A DNA stretch of 59,033 nt from Patulibacter minatonensis DSM 18081 (GCF_000519325.1 NZ_KI912613.1:1946090-2005122), one strand, 5' to 3'. Positions 1 through 9,019 are shown, counted from the stretch's first letter. Program-made: numbers and translations. The notes: generated by a model from the sequence alone, not told the origin.

Positions 1-1483
1 CGCCGGCCGTGCCGCCCCCGGTTCCCGCGCCGCTGCCGCCGCCCGGACCGGTGCCCGTCCCGCCGGCGCCGGTCCCGTCGGAGGCGCAGGTCGTCCGGCC
101 CGCGTCGGCGGACGCGGTGCCGGTCGTGCCGGACGTCGCCGCGCCGGCCGACGTCGCCGTGGCCGCGGTGCCGCTCGCGCGGGCGAGGACGACGCCCGTC
201 GCGGTCTGCCCGCACGCGTCGGTGACCGTGTAGCCGAAGCTGTCCAGGCCGTAGGCGCCGGAGGGCGCGGTGTAGCGGACCTTCCCGTCCGCGACCCGGG
301 CGGTCCCGCCGGCCTTCGTGGTCGCGTCGACCGCGGTCAGGGTCAGGGCCTGCGCGTTGGCGTCGTGGTCGTTGGCCAGGACGTCGACCGTCGTCGTCGT
401 GCCCGGGGCGACGTCGTCGGCGAGGTCCAGCGCGGCGTACGGCGGCAGGCCGGTGCTCGCCCAGCGGCCGAGGTCGTCGAGCACGTCCACGCGGGCCTTC
501 CGCGACGTCAGCATCGTCTGCAGCTCCGGCCCCGAGAACCGGGCGTACCCGTTGCCGTTCATGATCGTCGCGCCCTCGGCGTTCTCGGACTCGTTGTCGC
601 CGACGTTCCAGTTGTGGCCGATCTCGTGGCGCGTGACGACGTCGAACGGCCCGTCGTCGTCCGAGCCCGACCGGGCGTACGCGTAGTCGGGGCCGAAGGC
701 GACCCTGTACGCCACGCCGCCCCCGCCGGCGTCGACGACCAGCGCCTCGTCGCGGACCGCGTCGGTCTGGTTCGCCCGCCACTCGTCGCGGAACGCGCCG
801 AGGCCGGCGGTCGTCCCGCCGGGCGCGAACGGGTCGCGGGCGGCGACCGCGCGCACCACGACGCGACCGAGCCGCGGCATCGTCTCCGCATCGCGCATGT
901 AGATCGCCCGGACGTTGGAGAGCGAGTACTCGACCTGCTCGAGCGTCTTCGCGGCACTCGATCCGCCGCGACCGGCGTTCAGGTAGTACCCGGAGGTGAC
1001 GTCCACGCCGAGGTCCCAGGCCCGCATCCGGCCGTCGGCGAGTCCGGGGGAGAGCGTCGTCGTGCTCGGCCACTTCAAGGTCGGCGCGTCGAGGCCGCGG
1101 GTCCCGGTGACGGTGGTCCCGTCGGTGAACCACGTCGCGCCGCGGTCGAACGCGATCTGGCCGCGGAGGTCGCCGTCGTCGGCCACGATGCCCGAGGCGA
1201 CCGCGCCGGGCCGGCCGTCGACCGTCCCGAGGTACGCGCGGTCCGGGCCTGTGGGCGCGTACGCGTCGTAGCCGCCGAGGAGGTTCTGGACCCGCACCTC
1301 GAAGTGCGGGCCCCGGAGCGGCACCTTGTGGAGCCGCATCGTGAGGGTCTCGCCGTTCCGCGTGACGGTCTGGACGAGATCGGTGGCGTTCGGGTCCTGC
1401 GCCGAGGCGCTCGCGGGGACGGCCAGGAGACCGCAGGCGGCGAGCACGGCGACGCGGACCCGGGGGGACGGGCGCGACGACAT
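1..1483 (-). CDS. Secreted metzincin-like zinc metalloprotease with Ig-like domain (3' end outside window)
   Basis: The reading frame opens at an ATG at 1483 and runs off the window edge, so the C-terminus is missing. Residues 1-28 form a signal peptide ending in ASASAQ. Around residue 285 lies the zinc motif HEIGHNWNVGD, an HExxH helix with a downstream Asp as likely third ligand. A Met-turn-like segment (ATIMNG) follows about 20 residues later, so the fold is metzincin (reprolysin-like). Metzincins usually have Gly where this motif has Asn. Residues about 345-430 (VDVLANDHDANAQ onward) look like a bacterial Ig/cadherin-like repeat and are followed by a Gly/Thr/Ala-rich linker. It is probably an extracellular or wall-linked protease; the substrate is unknown. 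It is divergent from purK across 186 bp. Confidence 0.8.
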   Translation of the reverse strand, partial: MSSRPSPRVRVAVLAACGLLAVPASASAQDPNATDLVQTVTRNGETLTMRLHKVPLRGPHFEVRVQNLLGGYDAYAPTGPDRAYLGTVDGRPGAVASGIVADDGDLRGQIAFDRGATWFTDGTTVTGTRGLDAPTLKWPSTTTLSPGLADGRMRAWDLGVDVTSGYYLNAGRGGSSAAKTLEQVEYSLSNVRAIYMRDAETMPRLGRVVVRAVAARDPFAPGGTTAGLGAFRDEWRANQTDAVRDEALVVDAGGGGVAYRVAFGPDYAYARSGSDDDGPFDVVTRHEIGHNWNVGDNESENAEGATIMNGNGYARFSGPELQTMLTSRKARVDVLDDLGRWASTGLPPYAALDLADDVAPGTTTTVDVLANDHDANAQALTLTAVDATTKAGGTARVADGKVRYTAPSGAYGLDSFGYTVTDACGQTATGVVLARASGTAATATSAGAATSGTTGTASADAGRTTCASDGTGAGGTGTGPGGGSGAGTGGGTAG

Positions 1484-1669
1484 GCGCGCGAGCCTCCGCC
1501 CAGGTGGAGGCGGACGTCAAGTGCGGTGGCCGGACGTCGGACGGTGCGGCGTCGGCGCGCCCGCTCCCCGGAGGGACCGCCGCGTCGACCGCGCCGGGGC
1601 GACCGCCCGCGGCGTGGGCGCGGCACCTCCCGGACCCCGGCGTGGCGCAGGAACTACCCTTGCCCCCGC

Positions 1670-2842
1670 ATGGCCGAGCTCCTGAACCCGCGCCCGACCC
1701 CGCCGGACGACGCGCCCCGCCGACCGCGCCTCGGCGTCCTCGGGGCCGGGCAGCTCGCGCGGATGGACCAGCAGGCCGCGATCGCGCTCGACGTCGACCT
1801 GCGGCTCCTGGCCGACGGGCCCGGCGACGCGGCGGTCCTCGCGGGGGCCGAGGCCCTCGTCGGCGACCACGGGGACCTCGACGTCCTGCGGGCGTTCGCC
1901 TCCGGGGTCGACGTGGTGACGTTCGAGTTCGAGGGCGTCGACAACGCGCTGCTGCAGGCCCTGGTCGACGAGGGCCACCGGCTCGTCCCGGCGCCCACGG
2001 CGAAGCTCTTCGCGCAGGACAAGCTCCACCAGCGGCGCGGACTCGGCGACGCCGGGTTCCCGGTGCCGCCGTTCGAGCAGGCGCGCACCCCCGACGAGGT
2101 CGCCGCGTTCGCCGCGACCCACGGCTGGCCCGTGGTGCTGAAGGCGCCGCGCGGCGGATACGACGGCCGGGGCGTCGGCGTCGTCGACGACGTCGAGGAG
2201 GCCGCGGCCTTCCTCGAGCCGCTCCCCGACGGGGCGCTCGTCGAGCCGAAGGTCGTGATCGAGCGCGAGATCGCCGTGCAGGTCGCGCGGACCTCGGACG
2301 GCCGCAGCGTCGCGTACCCGGTGGTCGAGACGGTCCAGCACGAGGCGATGCTCCGCGAGCTCGTCGCGCCGGCGGAGATCCCGGAGGCGCTGGCGCGCGA
2401 GGCCGTCGACCTGGCCGTCGCGATCGTCGACCACATCGGCGCGACCGGCCTCGTCGCCGTCGAGCTCTTCGTCACGCCCGACGGGCTGCGGATCAACGAG
2501 CTCGCGATGCGCCCGCACAACTCGGGCCACTACTCGATCGAGGGCGCCGTGACGTCGCAGTTCGAGCAGCACCTGCGGGCCGCGCTCGACTGGCCGCTGG
2601 GCTCCACGGCGCTCGTCGCCCCGGCCGCCGTGACCGTCAACGTCGTCGGGCCGGAGGACGGCAGCGACCCGCGGTCGCGGCTGCGCGACGCGCTCGCCGT
2701 CGTCGGCGCGCACGTCCACCTCTACGGCAAGGGCGCCCGCGCCGGCCGCAAGCTCGGCCACGTGACGGCGCTCGGCCCCGACGTCGCGACCGCGAAGCGG
2801 ATCGCGTGGCGGGCCGTGGACATCCTCGAGGGGCGCGCGTGA
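1670..2842 (+). CDS. purK: N5-carboxyaminoimidazole ribonucleotide synthase PurK
   Basis: A 390-residue ATP-grasp enzyme of purine synthesis. It converts AIR, ATP and bicarbonate into N5-CAIR, which PurE then rearranges. The N-terminal dinucleotide-like motif [11 protein letters not shown], the ATP-grasp glycine loop [12 protein letters not shown] and the C-terminal [13 protein letters not shown] motif are all present, and the length is normal. The ATG at 1670 was chosen because PurK homology begins just after it; the frame is open further upstream but that part is not protein-like. A TACCCT hexamer ends 9 nt before the ATG, so the mRNA is leaderless or nearly so. purE follows 34 bp downstream, forming the usual two-gene operon. 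Confidence 0.95.
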   Translation: MAELLNPRPTPPDDAPRRPRLGVLGAGQLARMDQQAAIALDVDLRLLADGPGDAAVLAGAEALVGDHGDLDVLRAFASGVDVVTFEFEGVDNALLQALVDEGHRLVPAPTAKLFAQDKLHQRRGLGDAGFPVPPFEQARTPDEVAAFAATHGWPVVLKAPRGGYDGRGVGVVDDVEEAAAFLEPLPDGALVEPKVVIEREIAVQVARTSDGRSVAYPVVETVQHEAMLRELVAPAEIPEALAREAVDLAVAIVDHIGATGLVAVELFVTPDGLRINELAMRPHNSGHYSIEGAVTSQFEQHLRAALDWPLGSTALVAPAAVTVNVVGPEDGSDPRSRLRDALAVVGAHVHLYGKGARAGRKLGHVTALGPDVATAKRIAWRAVDILEGRA

Positions 2843-2876
2843 CCCGCGTCCAGCACTCCACACCCAGGAGCACCGC

Positions 2877-3383
2877 ATGAGCCAGCCCGTCGTCGGCATC
2901 GTCATGGGTAGCGACTCCGACCTGCCGACCATGCTCGGCGCGGCCGAGGCGCTCGGCGAGTTCGGCATCGCGCACGAGGTCCGCGTGGTCTCCGCCCACC
3001 GCGCGCCGCGCGACATGATCGCCTACGGCACCGAGGCCCACGAGCGCGGGATCCAGGTGATCATCGCCGGCGCCGGCGGGGCCGCGCACCTGCCGGGCAT
3101 GCTCGCCTCGACGACGCCGCTGCCGGTGATCGGCGTGCCCGTCCCGCTGCAGCACCTCGACGGGATGGACTCGCTGCTGTCGATCGTGCAGATGCCCGCG
3201 GGCGTCCCGGTCGCGACGGTCGGGATCGGCAACGCGCGGAACGCCGGCCTGCTCGCCGCCCGCATCCTCGCCACGGGCGACCCCGAGCGCACCGCGGCGA
3301 TCCTCCGCGCGCAGGAGGAGCTGCTGGCGTCCTCGCACGAGAAGGACGCGCGGGTCGCGCGGGAGACCGGCCGGGTCGACTGA
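2877..3383 (+). CDS. purE: N5-carboxyaminoimidazole ribonucleotide mutase PurE
   Basis: A 168-residue class I PurE that moves the carboxylate of N5-CAIR to give CAIR. The signature GSDSD sits near the N-terminus, followed by SAHR and the HLPGMLAS loop; these are the substrate-phosphate and active-site motifs of the family. The start has a clear ribosome site (caggagcaccgc then ATG), as expected for the second gene of the purK-purE operon. It converges on the DUF202 gene, with 35 bp between stops. Confidence 0.96.
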   Translation: MSQPVVGIVMGSDSDLPTMLGAAEALGEFGIAHEVRVVSAHRAPRDMIAYGTEAHERGIQVIIAGAGGAAHLPGMLASTTPLPVIGVPVPLQHLDGMDSLLSIVQMPAGVPVATVGIGNARNAGLLAARILATGDPERTAAILRAQEELLASSHEKDARVARETGRVD

Positions 3384-3418
3384 GCGCCGGCCGCCGCGCG
3401 CGGTCCCGCGTCCGCCGC

Positions 3419-3889
3419 CTACGGGCCGACGACGATCAGCGCCAGCATCCCGACGCCGATCAGGACGCCGAGCCCCGAGAGCACCCCGGTGACGACCGGG
3501 CTCATCGGGGGGAACGTCCCGGTCCGCAGTCCGTCCTCGACCGCCTTGCGGCGGCGGTGGCCGTAGGTGATGGCGACGACCCCGGCGATCGCGCAGGCGA
3601 CCCCGAGCAGCGAGTACGGCCAGCGATGGTCGGCGTCGGCCAGCTCCGGGACCACCCGGGCGGCCGCCAGCGCCGCCGCGAGCGCGGTCAGGCCGGTCCG
3701 CCACCACGCCAGGAACGTCCGCTCGTTCGCCAGCAGCGTGCGGCGGCTGTAGTCGCGCGGGTCCAGTGGCCGGTCCGCCCACGCGGCCTCGGCGGCCGCG
3801 TCCGGATCGGGGGACGGCGGACGCTCGTCGCCGGACGGGTCCGGCCCGGCCGCCGCGTGGTTCCGGGAGGCGGGATCAGCGGCGGCCAC
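3419..3889 (-). CDS. DUF202 (YidH-like) small integral membrane protein
   Basis: A 156-residue protein. An acidic, proline-rich N-terminus is followed by the DUF202 core: the LLANERTFLAWWRTGL signature at about residues 52-67, then three membrane helices at about 62-79, 92-110 and 132-155. DUF202 proteins are inner-membrane proteins of unknown biochemical function. The GTG at 3889 was chosen because a TACCGT hexamer lies exactly 6 nt upstream, a pattern shared by many genes here that implies a leaderless mRNA. The upstream extension of the frame is not protein-like. Confidence 0.85.
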   Translation of the reverse strand: MAAADPASRNHAAAGPDPSGDERPPSPDPDAAAEAAWADRPLDPRDYSRRTLLANERTFLAWWRTGLTALAAALAAARVVPELADADHRWPYSLLGVACAIAGVVAITYGHRRRKAVEDGLRTGTFPPMSPVVTGVLSGLGVLIGVGMLALIVVGP

Positions 3890-3895
3890 GACCCC

Positions 3896-3901
3896 ACGGT
3901 A
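3896..3901 (-). promoter_or_regulatory. Leaderless -10 hexamer of the DUF202 gene
   Basis: TACCGT (minus strand) is separated by exactly 6 nt from the GTG at 3889, so transcription would begin at or next to the start codon. Confidence 0.55.
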
Positions 3902-3953
3902 CGCCCCGTCGGCGACCGCCGCGTGAGGAACCGGTGGCCGGCGGCGTCCCGCC

Positions 3954-4937
3954 CTACGCCACTCGCCCGCGCCAGCGCACGCCGAGGCCCAGCGCCGTCG
4001 CGAGGGCGAGGAACGCCGCGAGCGCGAAGATCCAGGTGATCTCCCGCTGCTCGGCCTCGGTCGCCACGCGGGTCCCGAGGCTCTTGTAGATCTCCTCCAG
4101 CTGGCCCGCATCGCCCACGCTGAACGACTCGCCGCCGGAGGTCTGGGCGATCTGCTGCATCAGCTGGGGGTCCGGCGGCACCGGCTGGAAACCCCCCTGC
4201 CCGTCGGGGACGACCCCGTCCGGGGTGCCGAGGGACACCGTGTAGATCGGCACCCGTTGCGCCTTGGCCGTCGTCGCCACGGCGAGCGGGTCCTCGTCGC
4301 CCGGGGACGGCTTGCCGTCGGACAGCAGGATGATCGCTCCCGGCGGACGGACCCCGTCGTTCTTCGCCGGGTCGCCCTCGGCCCGGACCGCGTCGAGGGC
4401 GACCGCCAGCGCCGACCCGGTGAACGTGCTGCCGCCAGGGACCAGCGCGTCGACCTGCCGGTTCACGACTCCGCGGTCCGTGGTCGGCTCCTGCACGATG
4501 CTCGGGGTCTCGGCGTACCCCACGAGCCCGACCCGGGTCTGCTTCGGAACGCCCTTCAGGAAGCGCCTGGCCGCGTTCTGGACGGCCTCCATGCGCGTGG
4601 GCTGCACGTCCTCCGAGCCCATCGACCCGGACGAGTCGATCACGAGCTCGACCGTCGACCGCGACTCCGGCGACGTCTTCGTCACCTCCGGCCGCGTCAG
4701 GCCGACCGACATCAGGGCGAGCGCCAGCGCCAGCAGGGCGATCGGGATCCAGCGGCGGTGCGACGGCTGCGCCGCGACGACGGCCTTCAGCGTCGCCGTC
4801 GCCGGCATGCGGATCGCGTTCCTGCGTCGCCGTGCCCGCGACGCGTGGATCGCGTAGAGGCCCGCCGGGATCAGCAGCAGGGTGACGAGGAACAGCGGCG
4901 CGTCGAGCGCGATCGCCAGGGGCGGGCCGACGCTCAT
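3954..4937 (-). CDS. Von Willebrand factor A domain membrane protein (BatA-like)
   Basis: A 327-residue protein with N-terminal membrane helices at about 8-28 and 63-80 and a C-terminal helix at about 303-320. The VWA domain between them carries a complete MIDAS start, DSSGS at 101-105, plus the later Thr and LLSDGKP segments. BatA/BatB-type proteins display a metal-dependent adhesion module at the membrane and work with MoxR ATPases in complex assembly or envelope stress. Its ATG overlaps the stop of the upstream DUF58 gene by 4 bp, so the two are translationally coupled. It is the last gene of the MoxR-DUF58-VWA operon. Confidence 0.9.
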   Translation of the reverse strand: MSVGPPLAIALDAPLFLVTLLLIPAGLYAIHASRARRRRNAIRMPATATLKAVVAAQPSHRRWIPIALLALALALMSVGLTRPEVTKTSPESRSTVELVIDSSGSMGSEDVQPTRMEAVQNAARRFLKGVPKQTRVGLVGYAETPSIVQEPTTDRGVVNRQVDALVPGGSTFTGSALAVALDAVRAEGDPAKNDGVRPPGAIILLSDGKPSPGDEDPLAVATTAKAQRVPIYTVSLGTPDGVVPDGQGGFQPVPPDPQLMQQIAQTSGGESFSVGDAGQLEEIYKSLGTRVATEAEQREITWIFALAAFLALATALGLGVRWRGRVA

Positions 4938-5845
4938 CGCAGCGCCCGTCCCAGGTCGCGGAGCCAGTCGCCTTCCGTGCTGACCTGCAGGTGCTGGACG
5001 CGGCTGCGGCGCAGCCGCTCGGCGACGTCGGCGCGGCGCTCGGCCTCGGCGGCCGCGAACGCGTCGCGGACGCGGGCCGACGACGTGTCGACCTCGACGT
5101 GGTCGCCGTTCTCCGGGTCGACGACGACGACGATCCCGGCGTCCGGCAGCGCGTGCTCGCGCGGGTCGGAGACCTCGGCGACGAGCACCCGGTGCTGCCG
5201 GGCCAGCAGCGACAGCGGGCGGTGCCACCGGGAGTCGTCGCGCAGGTCCGACGCCACGACGATCAGGCCCGGGCGCCGGGCGACGCGGTGCAGGCGCTCG
5301 AGCGCGTCGGCGAACGACTCGGTGCGGATCGAGCGGTCGGCGGCGACGCCCTCGGCCAGCGCCCGGTCGATGCCGCCCAGCGCGGCGCGCCCGCCCTTCG
5401 GCGGCAGGACGCGGGTGGCCGACGTCGTGGCACCCCAGCGCAGCAGGGCGACGCGGCCGCCGCGACGGACGCCCAGTCGCGAGACGACGCGCACCACGCC
5501 CTCGGCGACGTCGGACTTCAGACGCCGCGTGGTCCCGAACGCCATCGAGGCGGAGACGTCGAGCGCGACCCACGTCGTCAGCGTGCGCTCGGGGACGTGG
5601 AGCCGCACGTGCGGCTCGCCGGTCCGGGCGCTCGCCGCCGGATCGAGGTGGCGGACGTCGTCGCCCTCCACGTACGGCCGGAGCTGGCTCAGCTCGGTGC
5701 CCGACCCGAGGCCGGCGGAGCGGTGCTCGCCCGGCAGGACGCCCGCGCTGCGCTTCGTGATCGCGAGCTCGAGCGCACGGACGGCGTGCCCGCCGATCTG
5801 GCCGGGACCCTGCCGGCCGGGCGGGTCGATGAGGAGGTCGCTCAC
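4934..5845 (-). CDS. DUF58 domain protein
   Basis: A 303-residue soluble protein. The DUF58 signature RPYVEGDDVRHLDPAASAR lies at about 56-74, and a VWA-like strand with LDVSASM follows at about 94. DUF58 proteins are standard partners of MoxR ATPases. It lies 7 bp after the MoxR gene and overlaps the next VWA gene by 4 bp, so the three form one operon. The specific client complex is unknown. Confidence 0.92.
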   Translation of the reverse strand: MSDLLIDPPGRQGPGQIGGHAVRALELAITKRSAGVLPGEHRSAGLGSGTELSQLRPYVEGDDVRHLDPAASARTGEPHVRLHVPERTLTTWVALDVSASMAFGTTRRLKSDVAEGVVRVVSRLGVRRGGRVALLRWGATTSATRVLPPKGGRAALGGIDRALAEGVAADRSIRTESFADALERLHRVARRPGLIVVASDLRDDSRWHRPLSLLARQHRVLVAEVSDPREHALPDAGIVVVVDPENGDHVEVDTSSARVRDAFAAAEAERRADVAERLRRSRVQHLQVSTEGDWLRDLGRALR

Positions 5846-5852
5846 GGGCGGC

Positions 5853-6989
5853 TCAGGACGACTCGGCGGCCCGGCGGCCGTTGTGGCGCTCCGGCGGGGC
5901 CGCCTGCGCCTGCTGCGGCTCGCTCCAGCGGCCGTCCCCGGGGCCGGGGGCGCGGCTCTCGATCAGCGGCGGGGCCTCGCCCCCGTTGGGGTCCACGGCG
6001 CGCAGCACGCGGTCGAGGACGTCGTCGGGCGTCAGGCCGTCGGCGTGCGCCTCGTACGACAGGATCAGGCGGTGGCGGAGGACGTCGAGCGCGAGGGCGC
6101 GCACGTCGCGGGTCGTCACGTAGTCGCGGCCGCGGAGCACCGCGAGGGCCTGCGCGGCCTGGACGAGCCCGATCGGCCCGCGGGGGCTGGCGCCGACGTC
6201 GATCGCGCCGCGGAGCTCGCCGATGCCGTAGCGATCGGGGTGCCGGGTCGCGTCGGCCAGTGCGACGGCGAAGCGCACGACCTGCGGGTCGACGTGGGCG
6301 CTGCGCACGGTCTCGCGGTGACGGAGGAGCTTCTCGGGGGTGATGACCTGCCGGACGTCCTCGGCGGCACCGACCGACGCGTGGACGACGGAGGCCTCGT
6401 CCTCGATCGTCGGGTAGCCGACGACGACCTTCAGGAGGAAGCGGTCGACCTGGGCCTCCGGCAGCGGATAGGTGCCCTCGGACTCGATCGGGTTCTGCGT
6501 CGCGAGCACCAGGAACGGGCTGGGCAGCGGGAACGTGTCGCCGCCGAGGGTGACCTGACGCTCCTGCATGACCTCGAGCAGCGCCGACTGCACCTTGGCG
6601 GGGGCGCGGTTGATCTCGTCCGCGAGCAGCAGGTTGCCGAAGACCGGACCGAGCTGGGTCTCGAACGTGCCGGTGTCGGGGCGCCAGATCCGGGTGCCGA
6701 CGAGGTCGGCCGGCACGAGGTCGGGGGTGAACTGCACGCGGCGGAACTCGCCGCCGAGGACCGTGGAGAGCGTCTTCACCGTCAGCGTCTTCGCCAGGCC
6801 CGGGACGCCCTCGAGGAGGACGTGGCCGCCGGACAGGAGCGCGACGAGCACGCGCTCGAGCATCGCGTCCTGGCCGATGACGACCCGCTTGACCTCGTGG
6901 AGGACGGCCTCGAGGTCGCGCGCGGCCTCGTCGATCGGCGACGCCGCGGTCTGCTGCTGAGGGTCGGTCGGGGGGATCGGCGTGCTCAC
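5853..6989 (-). CDS. MoxR-family AAA+ ATPase
   Basis: A 378-residue AAA+ ATPase. Walker A is GVPGLAKT at 61-68, Walker B is LLADEINRAP at about 121-130, and the sensor segment ATQNPIESEG lies near 160; a helical lid follows. MoxR ATPases act as chaperones that load metals or assemble complexes together with VWA proteins, which fits the DUF58 and VWA genes directly downstream. The GTG at 6989 was chosen because a GGAG-like ribosome site precedes it and the upstream frame is low-complexity intergenic DNA. The C-terminal 45 residues are a variable polar tail. Confidence 0.93.
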   Translation of the reverse strand: MSTPIPPTDPQQQTAASPIDEAARDLEAVLHEVKRVVIGQDAMLERVLVALLSGGHVLLEGVPGLAKTLTVKTLSTVLGGEFRRVQFTPDLVPADLVGTRIWRPDTGTFETQLGPVFGNLLLADEINRAPAKVQSALLEVMQERQVTLGGDTFPLPSPFLVLATQNPIESEGTYPLPEAQVDRFLLKVVVGYPTIEDEASVVHASVGAAEDVRQVITPEKLLRHRETVRSAHVDPQVVRFAVALADATRHPDRYGIGELRGAIDVGASPRGPIGLVQAAQALAVLRGRDYVTTRDVRALALDVLRHRLILSYEAHADGLTPDDVLDRVLRAVDPNGGEAPPLIESRAPGPGDGRWSEPQQAQAAPPERHNGRRAAESS

Positions 6990-7475
6990 GGGTGTGGTCT
7001 CCGGCGGTACGGGCGGAACGTCAGGGACCACGGTAGGTCGTCGGTCGTCACCTGGGGATAAGGAGCTCCCGGTGGTGCGGACCGGCGACCGGTGGCCGAC
7101 GGTGGCGGCGGTCGGGAGGGCGGGGCCCTCCTTCGTGCGTACGCTCCTTCCTACCCGATGGACGCGCCCGGCGTGCCGGGTCCCGGGCGGACCGCCCCGA
7201 TCGGTCCCGATCACCGGACCGGGAACGGCGGAGGTCGTCGCCGGTCGGGCGCCGACCACGATCGACCGCGCCCCTCGACCCCCGGCCGGCACGGCGTCGC
7301 TCGTGGTCGTGGGCCCCACGGGTGTCCCCGCCGTCCGAGCCGGGACCGGACCCGGACGACGGGCGGTCGCTCCCGGTCGGATACCGACCATCCGTGACCC
7401 CCGGACCTGTGCCGGACCCCGACCCGACCCGAACCGGCCGGCCCCACCCCCGACCAGGCGCCGGGTCCAGGGCGC
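6990..7475. other. 486-bp intergenic region with palindromic repeat; no gene seen
   Basis: No frame here shows protein-like composition. The stretch separates the MoxR operon promoter from the stop of the TetR-PP2C gene, both minus strand. It contains a 26-bp palindromic element at 7375-7400 that recurs about 17 kb away. Confidence 0.6.
7375..7400 (-). repeat. Dispersed palindromic repeat, solitary copy
   Basis: GGTCGG-ATA-CCGACC followed by ATCCGTGACCC. Its reverse complement is identical over 26 bp to the junction of two units in the 61-bp tandem array at 24269-24484. The 6-bp arms could form a small hairpin, or each could bind a dimeric protein. Confidence 0.75.
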
Positions 7476-8972
7476 TCAGTCCGACGCCCGGGTGGCGTCG
7501 ACGCCGGTGGGGGAGAGGACGACGAGGGTCGCGTCGTCGGTCAGCGGCTCGCCGGACGCGCCGAGGACGGCCTCCTCGATCGCGTTGACCGTGTTGGCGG
7601 CGGTCGGGTTGGGGGCCGTCCGGGCCGCGGCGACGATCCCCGCGACGCCGAAGGTCGAGCCGTCGGCGCGCACGCGATCACGGATGCCGTCGGAGTAGAT
7701 GATCACGCGGTCGTCCGGCTCGAGCCGGCGGCGGTTGACGGGCGGTCCGGAGCCGTCGGCGTCCTGCGGGCCGACGACGCCCATGATCTCGCCGACGGCG
7801 CCCTCCAGCTCCTCCACGCGGCCGTCGGCGGTGATCAGCAGCGGTGCGGGATGCGCGCGATTGATCCAGGTGAACTCCGACGCCAGGGCGTCCCACCGGG
7901 CGATCACCGCGGTCGCGACGGCGCCGTCGATCGTGAGGTCGGTCAGCGTGCGGTCCATCAGCCCGACGGTCTCCGGCAGGTCGCGGGCGTTGCGGCGTCC
8001 GGCGCGGAACGCCCCGAGCAGCACGGCCGCGAGCCCCGCGGCGCGCGGGCCGGTGCCCTCGCAGTCGGCCAGGCCGATCCAGGCGCCGTCGGAGTTCTCG
8101 GCGTAGTCGAACCAGTCGCCCCCGACGTCGTAGGAGGGCAGGACGTTGCCGGCCAGCCCGGCCCCGCCGATGCGGGCGACGCGGGGCGGCAGCAGGTTCT
8201 GCTGCATCTCCGACGCGGGCGAGATCCGCTGCCTGCGTGCCGCCTGCGCGTACACGTCGGTGTAGGGGCCGCCCAGTCCGAGGGCGGCGGCACCCTGGCG
8301 GGCGAGCTCCTGCAGGGCGTCCTCGCGCGCACCGACGGCGATCAGCGCGCCCGTCGCGCGGCCGCGCAGGTACATCGGGACGACGGCGGCGCCGGGCATC
8401 TGCTCTCCGACGACGTGCCGCAGGCTCGCGATCGCGCTGCGCGGCAGCTCGGGACCGACGCCGAGGGACACCGGCAGCTCGGCCGGGAACTCGGCGGGTC
8501 CGTGCAGGCGCAGGAGCCGCGAGCCGTCGATGTCGACGACGTAGAGCGCGACCGAGGCGACGCCGCCCAGCCGCTGGGCCTCCGCGACGATCTGCTCGCC
8601 GAGCAGGTGGGGTGGGACCTTGTTCAGCACGTCCGCGACGTCGAGCACCGCGGGGGTCGTGCTGCCGAGCTCGCCGGCCGGACGCAGGACGTCGCGCTCG
8701 TTGGCCTCGGCGTCGTCGCGTGCCTGCTGCGCGGCGGCGGCGACGAGGTCGCTGCGGCGCGGGAAGTGGCGGTAGGCGGTGGCGCGTCCGACCCGGGCCT
8801 CGGCGGCGATCCGCTCCATCCCGGCGTCGGGCTGCTCGCGCAGGATCCGCATCGCCGCGGTGACGAGCCGCGTGTAGTTCAGCGCCGCGTCGCTGCGCTG
8901 CTTGCGCGCCCGCACCGATCCCGTGCGCTCCTGCGTGACGGGCTCGGGCGGCGGGTGGGGCTGGGCGGACAC
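7476..8972 (-). CDS. TetR-type HTH fused to GAF-like and SpoIIE/PP2C phosphatase domains
   Basis: A 498-residue protein with an unusual architecture. Residues 30-75 are a TetR N-terminal DNA-binding domain (MERIAAEARVGRATAYRHFP). Residues about 125-245 look like a GAF-type sensor (VALYVVDIDGSRLLRL, later TGALIAVG). Residues about 258-495 are a SpoIIE-type PP2C phosphatase: an SPASEMQQNLLPP entry helix, YDVGGDWFDY near 281-290, LADCEGTGPRAAG, IIYSDGIRDRV and LTDDATLVVL. The metal-binding Asp residues appear to be kept. The usual TetR ligand-binding helices are missing. SpoIIE-family phosphatases dephosphorylate Ser/Thr proteins such as anti-sigma antagonists. The GTG at 8972 follows an AGGAG site. 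The gene is divergent from a DUF2294 gene, with palindromic sites between them. Confidence 0.88.
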   Translation of the reverse strand: MSAQPHPPPEPVTQERTGSVRARKQRSDAALNYTRLVTAAMRILREQPDAGMERIAAEARVGRATAYRHFPRRSDLVAAAAQQARDDAEANERDVLRPAGELGSTTPAVLDVADVLNKVPPHLLGEQIVAEAQRLGGVASVALYVVDIDGSRLLRLHGPAEFPAELPVSLGVGPELPRSAIASLRHVVGEQMPGAAVVPMYLRGRATGALIAVGAREDALQELARQGAAALGLGGPYTDVYAQAARRQRISPASEMQQNLLPPRVARIGGAGLAGNVLPSYDVGGDWFDYAENSDGAWIGLADCEGTGPRAAGLAAVLLGAFRAGRRNARDLPETVGLMDRTLTDLTIDGAVATAVIARWDALASEFTWINRAHPAPLLITADGRVEELEGAVGEIMGVVGPQDADGSGPPVNRRRLEPDDRVIIYSDGIRDRVRADGSTFGVAGIVAAARTAPNPTAANTVNAIEEAVLGASGEPLTDDATLVVLSPTGVDATRASD

Positions 8973-9007
8973 GGTGGTGCTCCTGGTCGCTCGTGGACGC
9001 CGTCCGG

Positions 9008-9019
9008 CTCGGTACCGAG
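9008..9019. promoter_or_regulatory. 12-bp perfect palindrome, candidate TetR-type operator
   Basis: CTCGGTACCGAG is a perfect palindrome 36 bp upstream of the TetR-GAF-PP2C start. It shares the string CCGAGACAG with the second candidate site at 9127-9149 in the same divergent intergenic region. Confidence 0.5.

Noticed and set aside
9-233. Short plus-strand proline-rich gene at the window start
   Set aside because: It is antisense to the Gly/Thr-rich linker of the metalloprotease.
4257-7061. 934-residue plus-strand open frame
   Set aside because: It is antisense to the VWA, DUF58 and MoxR genes, which carry clear family motifs.
6982-7698. Plus-strand frame across the MoxR/TetR-PP2C gap
   Set aside because: Proline/arginine/threonine-rich low-complexity translation with no start signal, running into the antisense of the PP2C gene.
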